Below are positions 16,509 to 24,895 of a stretch of 64,000 nucleotides of DNA, piece by piece. The notes below the pieces were generated by a model. That model ran no database searches, was not told the origin of the DNA, and was given only the letters and a program-made list of their open reading frames with translations. Within the stretch, counting starts at the first letter, position 1; every line of letters starts with the position of its first letter. A program made the position numbers and the translations under genes. Origin of the DNA: Pseudorhodoplanes sp. (GTDB lineage Bacteria; Pseudomonadota; Alphaproteobacteria; Rhizobiales; Xanthobacteraceae); the NCBI GenBank assembly GCA_032027085.1, contig JAVSMS010000001.1, positions 1,132,332 through 1,196,331 of the forward strand, in the 5' to 3' direction.

Positions 16509-17873
16509 ATGTCACGCATTCACATCAAGGGCGGCACGATTGTCACAATGGACCCGGCCGTCCCCGACCTTGCGCGCGGCGACATCCTGATCGAGAACGG
16601 CAAGATCGCGGCGATCGCGGAGACTCTCGATGGCGCGGGCGCCGAGGTGATCGACGCCGGCAACATGATCGTCATTCCCGGCCTGATCAATTCGCACATT
16701 CACACCTGGCAAAGCGCGCTGCGCGGCATCGCCGCCGACTGGACGGTGGCGCAATACATGCAGGCGATGCATCGCGGCCTTGCCACGCTGTTCCGACCGG
16801 AAGACATCTACATCGCCAACCTGATGGGCGCGCTGAACCAGATCAATTCCGGAACGACGACGCTGGTTGACTGGTATCACAACAATCCGACCCCCGATCA
16901 CACCAATGCCGCCGTGCGCGGGCTCGACGAGTCGGGCATCCGCGCCCTGTTCCTGCACGGCTCGCCGAAGCCGAACCCCAAGCCGGGCCAGAAGCATTTC
17001 AGCGAAGTCCCGATGCCGCGCTCGGAAGTGGAGCGCCTGCTGAAGGGCCGCTTCGCAAGCAAGGACGGCCTGCTGACCATGGGGCTTGCGATCCTTGGGC
17101 CCTATTATTCCGTTTATGAGGTCACGCGCACGGACGTGCTGCTGGCGAAAGAACTTGGCCTGATGGCGAGCATGCATGTCGGCGGCGGCAAGCCGATGGT
17201 CGCCGACGGCCACGAGCGGCTGCTCAAGGAGAAGCTCGTCGGCCCGCATTACAATATCGTGCATGGCAACGACGTCGCCCCCGAGACCGTGCGCGCCATT
17301 GTCGGCGAAGGCGGCACGTTCGTCGTCACCGCCGAGGTTGAGCTGCAGATGGGTTATGGCGATCCGCTGACCGGCCTCCTGCAGCAATGCAATTCGCCGG
17401 TGACGATCGGCTCCGACGTCGAGCCGGCGGCGCGCGGCGACATGTTTACGGCGATGCGCGTGACGCTGCAGCACGAACGCAACCGCTGGATCATCGATGA
17501 CCTGCAGAAGACCGGCAAGCGTCCGGAAACGATGCCGGTCACAACGCGGCATGCGCTGGAATGGGCGACCATCAATGGCGCGCGCGTGGCCGGCCTCGCC
17601 GATCGCACCGGCTCGCTGACGCCCGGCAAACAGGCCGACATCGTCCTCTTGCGCGCGGACGATCTGGCGATGTTCCCGGTGCGCAATCCGATCGGCTCGG
17701 TGGTGATGCAGGGCGGCGTGTCGAGCGTTGATACGGTGTTCATCGCCGGCCGCGCCGTGAAGCGTAACGGCAAGCTTCTGTTCGCAGGCCTCGACGCCCG
17801 CAAGGCCGAGCTCGCCGCCTCCGGCAACCGGATCATGGAGGCGTTCGACGCTCTCCCGGGACGCGCGGCCTGA
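16509..17873 (+). CDS. Amidohydrolase (TRZ/ATZ-like, cytosine deaminase type)
   Basis: 454 residues. The metal site of the amidohydrolase barrel is visible: H63-x-H65 in NSHIHTW, H223 in SMHVGGG, H252 in VHGND and D303 in GSDVEP. These residues place it with the hydrolytic deaminase and dechlorinase group that acts on purine-, pyrimidine- or triazine-like rings; the substrate cannot be read. The composite beta domain is built from the N-terminal HIKGGTIVTMD and C-terminal GKQADIVLL. The ATG at 16509 follows GGGAGGAG, a strong site. It is divergent from the AbrB-like gene and has no linked transporter. Confidence 0.85.
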   Translation: MSRIHIKGGTIVTMDPAVPDLARGDILIENGKIAAIAETLDGAGAEVIDAGNMIVIPGLINSHIHTWQSALRGIAADWTVAQYMQAMHRGLATLFRPEDIYIANLMGALNQINSGTTTLVDWYHNNPTPDHTNAAVRGLDESGIRALFLHGSPKPNPKPGQKHFSEVPMPRSEVERLLKGRFASKDGLLTMGLAILGPYYSVYEVTRTDVLLAKELGLMASMHVGGGKPMVADGHERLLKEKLVGPHYNIVHGNDVAPETVRAIVGEGGTFVVTAEVELQMGYGDPLTGLLQQCNSPVTIGSDVEPAARGDMFTAMRVTLQHERNRWIIDDLQKTGKRPETMPVTTRHALEWATINGARVAGLADRTGSLTPGKQADIVLLRADDLAMFPVRNPIGSVVMQGGVSSVDTVFIAGRAVKRNGKLLFAGLDARKAELAASGNRIMEAFDALPGRAA

Positions 17874-18044
17874 TTCGCAAGGCGTGGGCAAATATGACCG
17901 CCGCCGGTCACAGGCAAGATCGGGGCCGGATACCGCCGTCATGCGGTAACGGTCTGCCTCGCCGGACCGGCGATTGCGCTTTGACCGCGACCATGTCTAA
18001 GGTCGCCGCCCTTTGTGCCGGAATCGTCAGTGCGACAATAGATA

Positions 18045-19415
18045 ATGGCCCGTGACCAGATCGACATGACGCCGGTCGAGCGGCGCGACGAACTCGTCGC
18101 CTGGTTCGAGGCCGGCTGCAAGCCGAGGGCGCAATGGCGGATCGGCACCGAGCACGAGAAATTCCCGTTCACGGTGCATCGTCAAAATCCGGTGCCCTAT
18201 GAGGGCCCGCGCGGCATCCGCGCATTACTGGAAGGCATGCAACTCCTGCTCGGCTGGGAGCCGATCATGGAGGGGGAGAACATTATCGGCCTCTACGATG
18301 TGACCGGCGGCGGCGCCATCTCGCTCGAGCCGGGCGGCCAGTTTGAATTGTCCGGCGCGCCGGTGGAGACCATTCACCAGACGCATACCGAGTTGATGGC
18401 ACATCTGGCACAGGTGCGGGAAGTGGCACGCCCGCTCGGCATCGGCTTCCTCGGCATGGGCATGACGCCGAAATGGACCCGCGCCGAGATTCCGAAAATG
18501 CCGAAGGGCCGCTATCGCATCATGACCGAGTATATGCCGAAGGTCGGCAAGCTCGGCCTCGACATGATGTATCGGACCTGCACGGTGCAGACCAATCTCG
18601 ACTTCTCCTCGGAAGCCGACATGGTGAAGAAGCTGCGCGTGTCGCTGGCGTTGCAACCCGTCGGCACGGCCCTGTTCGCCAACTCGCCTTTCACCGAAGG
18701 CAAGCCGAACGGCTTTCTCTCGTTCCGTTCGGAAATCTGGCGCGACACCGACGCCGACCGGTCTGGCATGCTGCCATGGGCGTTCGAGAGCGGCATGGGC
18801 TTCGAACGCTGGGTCGATTACGCGCTCGACGTTCCGATGTATTTCATCAAGCGCGGCGACACCTATCTCGACGTATCGGGGCAATCCTTCCGCGATCTGT
18901 TCACCGGCAAGCTCGCCTCATTACCAGGCGAGAAGGCGACCATTTCCGACTGGGCCAACCACATCTCGACGATATTTCCGGAGGTCCGCCTGAAGCGCTA
19001 TCTGGAGATGCGCGGCTCCGACGGCGGCCCGTGGCGCCGCCTGCCGGCCTTGCCCGCCTTCTGGGTCGGCCTGCTCTATGATCAGACGTCACTCGATGCG
19101 GCATGGGATCTTGTCAAGAACTGGACCGCGGAGGAACGCCAGAAGCTGCGCGACGATGTGCCGAAGCTTGGCTTCGCCGCGAAAATCCGCAATCACACCC
19201 TGCTTTCGCTCGCGACCGAGACGCTGGCGCTGGCGCGCAACGGCTTGACGCGCCGCGCCCGCAAGGATCCCGGCGGCGCCGATGAGACGCGTTATCTCGA
19301 GCCGCTCGAAGACCTCGTCTCACGCGGCACGACACCGGCGGAAGAATTGCTGACAAAGTATCATGGCGAATGGGCGGGCTCGGTGGAGCCGATCTTTACG
19401 GAATATGCGTATTGA
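18045..19415 (+). CDS. gshA: Glutamate-cysteine ligase (plant/alphaproteobacterial type)
   Basis: Joins glutamate and cysteine with ATP, the first step of glutathione synthesis in the cytoplasm. 456 residues. Family motifs include WRIGTEHEKFPF (about 31-42), DVTGGGAISLEPGGQFELSG (about 86-105) with the catalytic carboxylates, and MYRTCTVQTNLD (about 178-189). The ATG at 18045 has only a weak ribosome site. The ybaK-like gene follows at 59 bases, so the two may form an operon. The GST gene at 4.9 kb is a possible consumer of its product. Confidence 0.96.
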   Translation: MARDQIDMTPVERRDELVAWFEAGCKPRAQWRIGTEHEKFPFTVHRQNPVPYEGPRGIRALLEGMQLLLGWEPIMEGENIIGLYDVTGGGAISLEPGGQFELSGAPVETIHQTHTELMAHLAQVREVARPLGIGFLGMGMTPKWTRAEIPKMPKGRYRIMTEYMPKVGKLGLDMMYRTCTVQTNLDFSSEADMVKKLRVSLALQPVGTALFANSPFTEGKPNGFLSFRSEIWRDTDADRSGMLPWAFESGMGFERWVDYALDVPMYFIKRGDTYLDVSGQSFRDLFTGKLASLPGEKATISDWANHISTIFPEVRLKRYLEMRGSDGGPWRRLPALPAFWVGLLYDQTSLDAAWDLVKNWTAEERQKLRDDVPKLGFAAKIRNHTLLSLATETLALARNGLTRRARKDPGGADETRYLEPLEDLVSRGTTPAEELLTKYHGEWAGSVEPIFTEYAY

Positions 19416-19442
19416 CGTCGTAGAAGAAGCGGCGGGTTCTTC

Positions 19443-19467
19443 CCTCTCCGCGCGCAGCGAGGAGAGG
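19443..19467 (+). promoter_or_regulatory. Hairpin covering the ybaK ribosome site
   Basis: CCTCTCC (19443-19449) pairs perfectly with GGAGAGG (19461-19467) across an 11-base loop. The 3' arm is the ribosome site of the GTG-started ybaK-like gene at 19474, so folding would hide it. This could lower translation or link it to ribosomes finishing gshA just upstream. Confidence 0.4.
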
Positions 19468-19473
19468 TGAAAA

Positions 19474-19947
19474 GTGGCCAAAGGCACACCTGCGATTGTC
19501 GCGCTTGAAAAGACCGGTGTCGCCTTCACGCTGCACGAATACGAATACGATCCAAATGCCGCGCGCATCGGTTTGCAGGCCGCGGAAGCGCTTGGAGTCT
19601 CGCCCGCGCGGCTTTTGAAGACGCTGATGGCGAAAGCCGGCGGTCATGTCGTGTGCGTGCTGGCGCCGTCCGACAAGGATGTGAGCCTGAAGAAACTTGC
19701 GGCGGCAGCGAAAGCCAAGGACGCCGCCATGCTGCCGCCGGCTGAGGCCGAACGCGCCACCGGCTATCATGTCGGCGGCATTTCGCCGTTCGGGCAAAAG
19801 AAGCGCGCGAGCTATTTCATGGATGCTTCGGCACTCGCGCATCCGACTGTCATCGTGAATGGCGGAAGGCGCGGGCTGCAGATCGAGATCGCGCCGAGTG
19901 ACCTCGTGCGATTGCTCGCCGCCACATCGGCCGATCTCTGCATGTAG
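19474..19947 (+). CDS. ybaK: YbaK/ProX-type aminoacyl-tRNA deacylase
   Basis: 157 residues of the YbaK/EbsC fold, which hydrolyses mischarged Cys-tRNA(Pro) and relatives. Features are KTGVAFTLHEYEYD at the start, RLLKTLMAK (about 46-54), CVLAPSDKDVSLKKLA (about 61-76) with the conserved lysine, and the glycine loop GGISPFGQKK (about 100-109). The start is GTG at 19474 after GGAGAGG. It follows gshA by 59 bases on the same strand. The family includes deacylases with different amino-acid preference, so cysteinyl specificity is likely but not certain. Confidence 0.88.
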   Translation: MAKGTPAIVALEKTGVAFTLHEYEYDPNAARIGLQAAEALGVSPARLLKTLMAKAGGHVVCVLAPSDKDVSLKKLAAAAKAKDAAMLPPAEAERATGYHVGGISPFGQKKRASYFMDASALAHPTVIVNGGRRGLQIEIAPSDLVRLLAATSADLCM

Positions 19948-19954
19948 TCAGTTC

Positions 19955-20080
19955 TTCGTCACGCCCGCGCATCCCGGTCCGGCCGAAGGCCGGCCGGAGT
20001 GTAGACTTGTCGCGGGCACCCGCGTCTTGACGCACTCACCACAAGAAAGACGTGGCGGCCGGGACAAGCCTGCCCAAGAC
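19955..20080. repeat. Decayed palindromic repeats between ybaK and LysR genes
   Basis: CCGGCC (19979-19984) and GGCCGG (19988-19993) form a tight hairpin. Further on, CTTGTCGCGGGCACCCGCG and a later GGCCGGGACAAG resemble broken pieces of the nested repeat at 15259-15333. The gene stops converge here, so the elements probably serve as shared 3' ends. Confidence 0.45.
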
Positions 20081-20090
20081 GCTCACTCAA

Positions 20091-20972
20091 TCACTCGGCC
20101 GCCTGCGCAGCGTCCGACAGGTTGTCGAGCGAGGAGATGATGTGCTCGGCCAGTGCATCGGCGAGCGCCGAGCTTTCATGCGGGTTGCGCACAAGGCCGA
20201 TGCGGCAATGCGACAATTCCGGGAAACCATCGGCCGGCGTCAGCACACGCATGCCGGGCCGCAATCCGGATTCCGGCATCACGGATACTGCAAGACCCGC
20301 GAGCACGGCGGCGGCGTAGGCGCCGGCATTCGAGCTTGTGTAGAGAATGCGGTGCGGCCGACCGATCTTCTCCAAAGCGTCGAGCGCAAGGCGCCGCCAG
20401 CAGCAGCTCTGCTTGCCGAGCGCGAGCGGCAGCAGATCCTCGCAATGCGTCGCGTGGCGTGCCGACGTCACCCACAACAAGCGTTCACGGCGAAAGGCTT
20501 CCGATGGCCGCTGCCCTTCCGTCGCGGTGACGATGGCGAGATCGAGCTCATTGGATTCGATTCGCTCCAGCAGATCGACCGACGGCTCGCACAAAACCGT
20601 CAGCTCGACTCCTGGATACGCGCGCGAAAACCGCGCCATGATTTCCGGCAGGTAGCGGTCGGCATAATCGTCAGGCACGCCGAGCCGCACGCGCCCCGAC
20701 AATTCCTTGCCGGAGAAGGCGGCCAGCGCCTCCATGTTCAGCTTCACGATGCGGCGGGCGTAATCGAGCAGCTTCTCACCGTCCTCGGTAAGCTTGGAGG
20801 CGCGCCCGTCCCGCGCGAAGACCGGCTTGTCGAGTCGCTCCTCCAGCCGCTTCATCTGCATGGACACTGCAGACTGAGTCTTGTGCACCACCTCCGCCGC
20901 CTTGGTGAAACTGCCGGTCTCGGCAATCGCAATGAAGGTCCGGAGCTGGTCGACATCGATCATGGTGGTCAT
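20091..20972 (-). CDS. LysR-type transcriptional regulator
   Basis: 293 residues. The winged helix-turn-helix lies at about 4-64 (DQLRTFIAIAETGSFTKAAE, then HKTQSAVSMQMKRLEERL). The co-inducer domain follows, with VRLGVPDDYADRYLPEIMARF near 93-113. I start at MTTMIDVDQLR (20972); the next ATG at 20963 is also good. The gene is divergent from a DUF1127 gene, a pairing frequent in rhizobia, which suggests that LysR controls it or itself from the 182-base shared gap. The effector is unknown. Confidence 0.92.
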   Translation of the reverse strand: MTTMIDVDQLRTFIAIAETGSFTKAAEVVHKTQSAVSMQMKRLEERLDKPVFARDGRASKLTEDGEKLLDYARRIVKLNMEALAAFSGKELSGRVRLGVPDDYADRYLPEIMARFSRAYPGVELTVLCEPSVDLLERIESNELDLAIVTATEGQRPSEAFRRERLLWVTSARHATHCEDLLPLALGKQSCCWRRLALDALEKIGRPHRILYTSSNAGAYAAAVLAGLAVSVMPESGLRPGMRVLTPADGFPELSHCRIGLVRNPHESSALADALAEHIISSLDNLSDAAQAAE

Positions 20973-21154
20973 CGGGCGCGCTCGCTTTAAAACATCACCA
21001 TCTCTGATTGGTGAGATTAAAAACATTCGTTTCACTTATCAATGGTCCTTCGCCATATTCCGCTCAACCCCAAAACGGGCGGGAAATCGGGTGGCGCCGG
21101 CAGTGTCCGGAGGCCAGGTTTTGCCCGACCCCGCAACGAATGAGGGAGGCCAAT

Positions 21155-21517
21155 ATGGCTTCAGCTCCAGGCTATCTCACGGCGAGTCCACCCTATTTTA
21201 CTGCGCTGCTGACGGCAGCGCTGGCGAGCCTGCGCAAGTTCGCCCAGGCGGTCAAAAACCGCCGGGATGCCGCAACGCTCGCCGGCATGGATGAGCGCAT
21301 GTTGCGCGACATCGGTCTGACCCGCAGCGACCTGCGCGACGCCTATGCCGAGCCGCTCTGGCGCGATCCGACCGACATTCTGGCGGCGCGCGCCCAGGAC
21401 CGACGGCGTCGCCGTGCCAGGCCGGACGGCAAGGCCTTTCTGGCTTCGCCGCCGCTGGTCCCGCACGACGGTTTCACGGTGCCCGACACCAACCGCCCCT
21501 CGCGGCACACCGTGTGA
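21155..21517 (+). CDS. DUF1127 domain protein
   Basis: 120 residues. The DUF1127 core is RRDAATLAGMDERMLRDIG plus LTRSDLRDAYAEPLW (about 36-70), an Arg/Leu-rich helical motif found in small regulatory or stress proteins of alphaproteobacteria. Some relatives bind RNA or affect phosphate and carbon responses. The C-terminal tail is basic (DRRRRRARPDGK) then proline-rich. The ATG at 21155 follows GGGAGG at good spacing. It is divergent from the LysR gene and ends before an intrinsic terminator. Confidence 0.85.
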   Translation: MASAPGYLTASPPYFTALLTAALASLRKFAQAVKNRRDAATLAGMDERMLRDIGLTRSDLRDAYAEPLWRDPTDILAARAQDRRRRRARPDGKAFLASPPLVPHDGFTVPDTNRPSRHTV

Positions 21518-21593
21518 TGGTCTGCCCCGGCCGGTCCCCTCCCGGACCGGCCTGATGATCCGCCCGCGCTTCCCCTCGCACGTCAGCGGATCT

Positions 21594-21628
21594 GCGCCCG
21601 CCGAGCCCTCGGCGGGCGCTTTCTTTTT
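21594..21628 (+). terminator. Intrinsic terminator after the DUF1127 gene
   Basis: Arms GCGCCCGCCGAG (21594-21605) and CTCGGCGGGCGC (21608-21619) pair perfectly and are followed by TTTCTTTTT. It ends the DUF1127 transcript 77 bases past its stop, and lies just before the convergent glycosyltransferase gene. Confidence 0.85.
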
Positions 21629-21646
21629 GCAACGTCAATTCGAGAC

Positions 21647-23293
21647 TCAGAATGCGCGCCCGAGCGCCTTCTGCGTGAAGCCGCGCCGGTCCTTCACGAC
21701 ACCGATGGTGACGCCCATGCGCTCGATCGTGGCGATCACACGGCCATCAACCAGCCTGTCGCAATTCATGTGCGTCGGTGCGATGTAGAAATCCGCCTCC
21801 AGCCAGCCGGACGACGCCCGCAATCGCTTGTCGGCGTAGTTCTGAAAGGAGAATGTCTCGCCGCAGACTCCGACCGTGTAAGTGCGTTGCGACTTCTCAG
21901 TCCGCAGATTGAGGTAATTCTCCAGCGCACCGACGGCTTCCGGCATCATGTTGACCCAGTAATCCATTTCGTAGCGGCGCTCGGCGCCCTGCAAACCGCC
22001 GATCAGCGTATTGTAGAACATGTATTCGTAAGGATGCAGGCGCACGAGCAGCGAGACATTCCACGTCAACGCTGCGGCGAGAGCGGCGACGGCCATGCCT
22101 TTCGCCCAGCGCCATGGCCGGAAGAACCTCAACAGGACATCGAATCCGACGCCGGACAAGACCGCGAGCGGCGGTATCACGAACAGGAAATGGCGCATGC
22201 CGGTGAAGGCCGGACCCTCGGTCGCCACTTCGCAGATCACGGGAAATATCGCGACGAAAGCGACGAAGGCGATATCGACACGGCGCCGTCGATCGGTGTC
22301 ATCGGCGCTCTTGTGTGGCGGACGACAGGCGAAAGCGATGGCACATGCGGCGCCGCTCAAGATCAGCAGAGGAGATTTGATCGCCAGATAAAACGGAACA
22401 TACCACCACGGCACGTCCGCCATCTTGTAGATGTTGCCCGCGACGATGGTGCGGATCTCATAATGGAAATGCGCGAATGAGAAGATTGCGCGCAGGGGAT
22501 TGAGCGGTGCCTGCGCCGCCCAGGGCCATGCCGCGATCATGATCAAATAGCCGATGAGAAACGCCGGCATCAGCCGCAAACCTGAACGCCAGGCAAAAAG
22601 CGCGGCAGCCCGGATGCCGTTCGCGGAGCGCCAATTCGTCCACGGCATCGCCAGCGCGACCGCAATGCCGGCATAGCCGACCAGCAGGAGGCCTATTGCG
22701 CGCAGGCCGGTCGCGGCGCCCAGCATCAGACCAAAGCCGATCACATCGCCCCAGCGCGCCGCCGGCAAATCCCGTGACATGCGCAGGAGAAAATAGACGG
22801 CGCCCATCATTGCGGCTGCAAAGGGAATGTCCTTGGTGTGGTTGAACATCGCGCCGAACCAGGGACCGCATGCCGCGAGCACAAGCGCCGCAATCAATCC
22901 GGCACGGGCTCCCGCGATCAGCCGCGCGGTCAGTGCCGCGACGCCGATACCTGCCACGCCGATGACGCCGCTCAGCAGATGACGCAGCAAATACACGTCA
23001 AGCGGCACCAGCTTCGCGAGCAGAACCGCGACGACGTCGAACAGACCGCCATAGAGATACAGATTTTTGTAATCGAACAGCGCGCGATCGGCGAAGCCGC
23101 TGCCGTAATAGGCGACGATCAATTCGCCATAGCGATGCTGTACTTCTTCGTCGTTGGAAATGCCGTAATGGCGAAACGTCAGCGTGACCAGCAACAACAA
23201 GCCCGCGACAAGAATGCCGCAGGCATAGTCATACACACGCTCTTGCAGCCCCGGCACCCGCGACAAATCCCCGGCAACATCCCCTCGCCCCAT
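21647..23293 (-). CDS. Multi-spanning glycosyltransferase (GT-C, GT39-like)
   Basis: 548 residues with about eleven hydrophobic segments and a C-terminal soluble part of about 130 residues. The first external loop carries an acidic cluster SNDEEVQHRYGE (46-57), matching the catalytic Asp/Glu site of GT-C enzymes, which use polyprenyl-phosphate sugars and act outside the membrane. The segment YLYGGLFDVVAVLLAK and GPWFGAMFNHTKDIPFAAA are typical of the dolichyl-phosphate-mannose transferase-like branch. The acceptor (lipid A, protein or polysaccharide) cannot be read. It is alone, convergent with DUF1127 and divergent from the PAN gene. Confidence 0.8.
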   Translation of the reverse strand: MGRGDVAGDLSRVPGLQERVYDYACGILVAGLLLLVTLTFRHYGISNDEEVQHRYGELIVAYYGSGFADRALFDYKNLYLYGGLFDVVAVLLAKLVPLDVYLLRHLLSGVIGVAGIGVAALTARLIAGARAGLIAALVLAACGPWFGAMFNHTKDIPFAAAMMGAVYFLLRMSRDLPAARWGDVIGFGLMLGAATGLRAIGLLLVGYAGIAVALAMPWTNWRSANGIRAAALFAWRSGLRLMPAFLIGYLIMIAAWPWAAQAPLNPLRAIFSFAHFHYEIRTIVAGNIYKMADVPWWYVPFYLAIKSPLLILSGAACAIAFACRPPHKSADDTDRRRRVDIAFVAFVAIFPVICEVATEGPAFTGMRHFLFVIPPLAVLSGVGFDVLLRFFRPWRWAKGMAVAALAAALTWNVSLLVRLHPYEYMFYNTLIGGLQGAERRYEMDYWVNMMPEAVGALENYLNLRTEKSQRTYTVGVCGETFSFQNYADKRLRASSGWLEADFYIAPTHMNCDRLVDGRVIATIERMGVTIGVVKDRRGFTQKALGRAF

Positions 23294-23484
23294 ACATCAT
23301 TCATGAGCAATTTCCCGCCGAGTGTCATGCTGCTTTGCACAACAAACAGGCAGAGGCCGCCCCGCCGCCCCTTGGCGCCGGTTTATTCACGAAGTTGTAG
23401 AACGCCCACATCACTCTCGCGTCCGTGCAGGCGCTTCTTTAACATGCGATCAGGGGCGATCTCCCATTGCAGGGCTGGCCGGGA

Positions 23485-24027
23485 ATGAAACGGCATTTCA
23501 GCGTGCTGACGGTCTGCTGTGTCCTGCTGCTAACGGGGACCAAGGCCGTCCAGGCGCAAGCGGGCTTCGACCGGCCGGGGGGCGATTACCTCAGTCTGCC
23601 GGTTCGCAGCGGCGATCCGGCGGTCTGCGCGGCCCGCTGCGAGCGGGACGGCAAATGCCGGGCCTGGAGCTTTTCCTACCCGCGCACAGCCGGGCGCGAC
23701 GCCATTTGCTGGCTGAAGAATAAGGTCACGCCGGCCAAGGAAGACAATTGCTGCATCTCCGGTGTGCGCGGCGCCGCCGTGATCGAAGCACGGACCGGCA
23801 ATCTGGAATATTCCATCGACCGGCTTGGCGGCGACTACCGCAATATCGATCTGCAGTCCGATCCCACCGGAAAGGCTTGTGCCGACGCCTGCCAGGCCGA
23901 TCCAAAATGCCGCGCTTTCACTTATGTGCGGCCGGGCTATATTGGTCCCGGTGCACGCTGCTTCCTGAAGGACAAGATTACAAAACCGCGGCGGAAGCCT
24001 TGCTGCATCTCAGGTGTTATCAGGTGA
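23485..24027 (+). CDS. Secreted protein with two PAN/Apple domains
   Basis: 180 residues with a signal peptide (about 1-25). Two tandem PAN-like modules are clear. The first (about 27-95) reads DRPGGDYLSLPV, CAARCERDGKCRAWSF, CWLKN, CCISGVR. The second (about 110-178) reads DRLGGDYRNIDL, CADACQADPKCRAFTY, CFLKD, CCISGVI. Cysteines are equivalently placed. PAN domains bind proteins or sugars outside the cell. The ATG at 23485 follows a GGGA; a TTG at 23467 is in frame. The gene is followed within 25 bases by the DUF6152-DUF6644 pair. Confidence 0.85.
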   Translation: MKRHFSVLTVCCVLLLTGTKAVQAQAGFDRPGGDYLSLPVRSGDPAVCAARCERDGKCRAWSFSYPRTAGRDAICWLKNKVTPAKEDNCCISGVRGAAVIEARTGNLEYSIDRLGGDYRNIDLQSDPTGKACADACQADPKCRAFTYVRPGYIGPGARCFLKDKITKPRRKPCCISGVIR

Positions 24028-24050
24028 CGCCTTTGCTTAAGGAGCCGCCG

Positions 24051-24398
24051 ATGAGATTGCCGCATATCGTTCTTGCCATCGCCGCCCTGCTCACCGGAAC
24101 CGCCGCCGCCCATCACGGCTGGGGCAGCTATGACGCATCGAAGCCGGTGACGGTCACGGGACCGATCCTGACGTCGAAATACGAGAACCCGCATGCCACG
24201 CTGACCGTGCGCGGCAGCGACAAGGTGTGGACAATCGTTCTTGCGCCGACCTCGCGGATGACCACGCGCGGTGCTCTCGCCAGCATGGTCGCTGTCGGCA
24301 ACGACATTTCGGCTTATGGCTATCCCTCTACGGTTGAGAAGGACGAAATGCGCGCCGAGCGCATCACCGTCGGCGGCAAGACCATCGAGATGCGCTGA
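24051..24398 (+). CDS. DUF6152 family periplasmic protein
   Basis: 115 residues with a signal peptide (about 1-20, ending TAAA-HH). The mature part opens HHGWGSYDASKPVTVTGPI and carries NPHATLTV, the pattern of DUF6152. The start ATG at 24051 follows AAGGAG. Its stop TGA shares one base with the next ATG (24398), so the two are translationally coupled. The paired histidines at the mature N-terminus may bind metal, but this is inference. No function is known; relatives are usually beside DUF6644 membrane proteins, as here. Confidence 0.8.
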   Translation: MRLPHIVLAIAALLTGTAAAHHGWGSYDASKPVTVTGPILTSKYENPHATLTVRGSDKVWTIVLAPTSRMTTRGALASMVAVGNDISAYGYPSTVEKDEMRAERITVGGKTIEMR

Positions 24399-24889
24399 TG
24401 ACTGACGCCGCGCCGGCGATGTTTGTGGCGCTGGAGGCGTCATCGCTCGGCGCCGCGATCCGTCAATCGACGTGGATCTATATGGCGGCCAATGTCGGCC
24501 ATATCGTTTCTCTCGTTGTCTTTGCGGGTGCAGTAGGAGTGATGGACGTGCGCATGACCGGCGCGCTCGCCGCAACATCGCCTGGCCATGTTTTAAAGAT
24601 GGCGCGTCGTTTTGTGGTGACCGCCTTCATCGGCTTGCTGATCACCGGCGCCGTTCTGTTCACGGCCGAAGCCAGCCATGTCATCGTCAATCCTGTCTTT
24701 CAGCTCAAACTGGCACTGATCGGATTGGCGCTCTTGAACGTCACCTGGTTTGAATTTTTTACTGCGCCAAAAGTCAGAACGCTGCCGCCGCTCATACCGT
24801 TGCCTCCGGCCGCGCGCCGGGCGGGATTCATCTCAATCGGATTATGGATAGCGGTGGCTGCCACCGGGCGGACGATTGCGTATCTGTGA
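24398..24889 (+). CDS. DUF6644 family membrane protein
   Basis: 163 residues with about four membrane segments (TWIYMAANVGHIVSLVVFAGAVGV, FVVTAFIGLLITGAVLF, FQLKLALIGLALLN, GFISIGLWIAVAATG). The pattern resembles DUF6644, small membrane proteins paired with DUF6152. Histidine H35 in the first helix and H93 in the second loop could be heme or metal ligands, but this is speculative. The start shares a base with the DUF6152 stop. It is convergent with tldD, with only six bases between stops. Confidence 0.75.
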   Translation: MTDAAPAMFVALEASSLGAAIRQSTWIYMAANVGHIVSLVVFAGAVGVMDVRMTGALAATSPGHVLKMARRFVVTAFIGLLITGAVLFTAEASHVIVNPVFQLKLALIGLALLNVTWFEFFTAPKVRTLPPLIPLPPAARRAGFISIGLWIAVAATGRTIAYL

Positions 24890-24895
24890 AGAACG

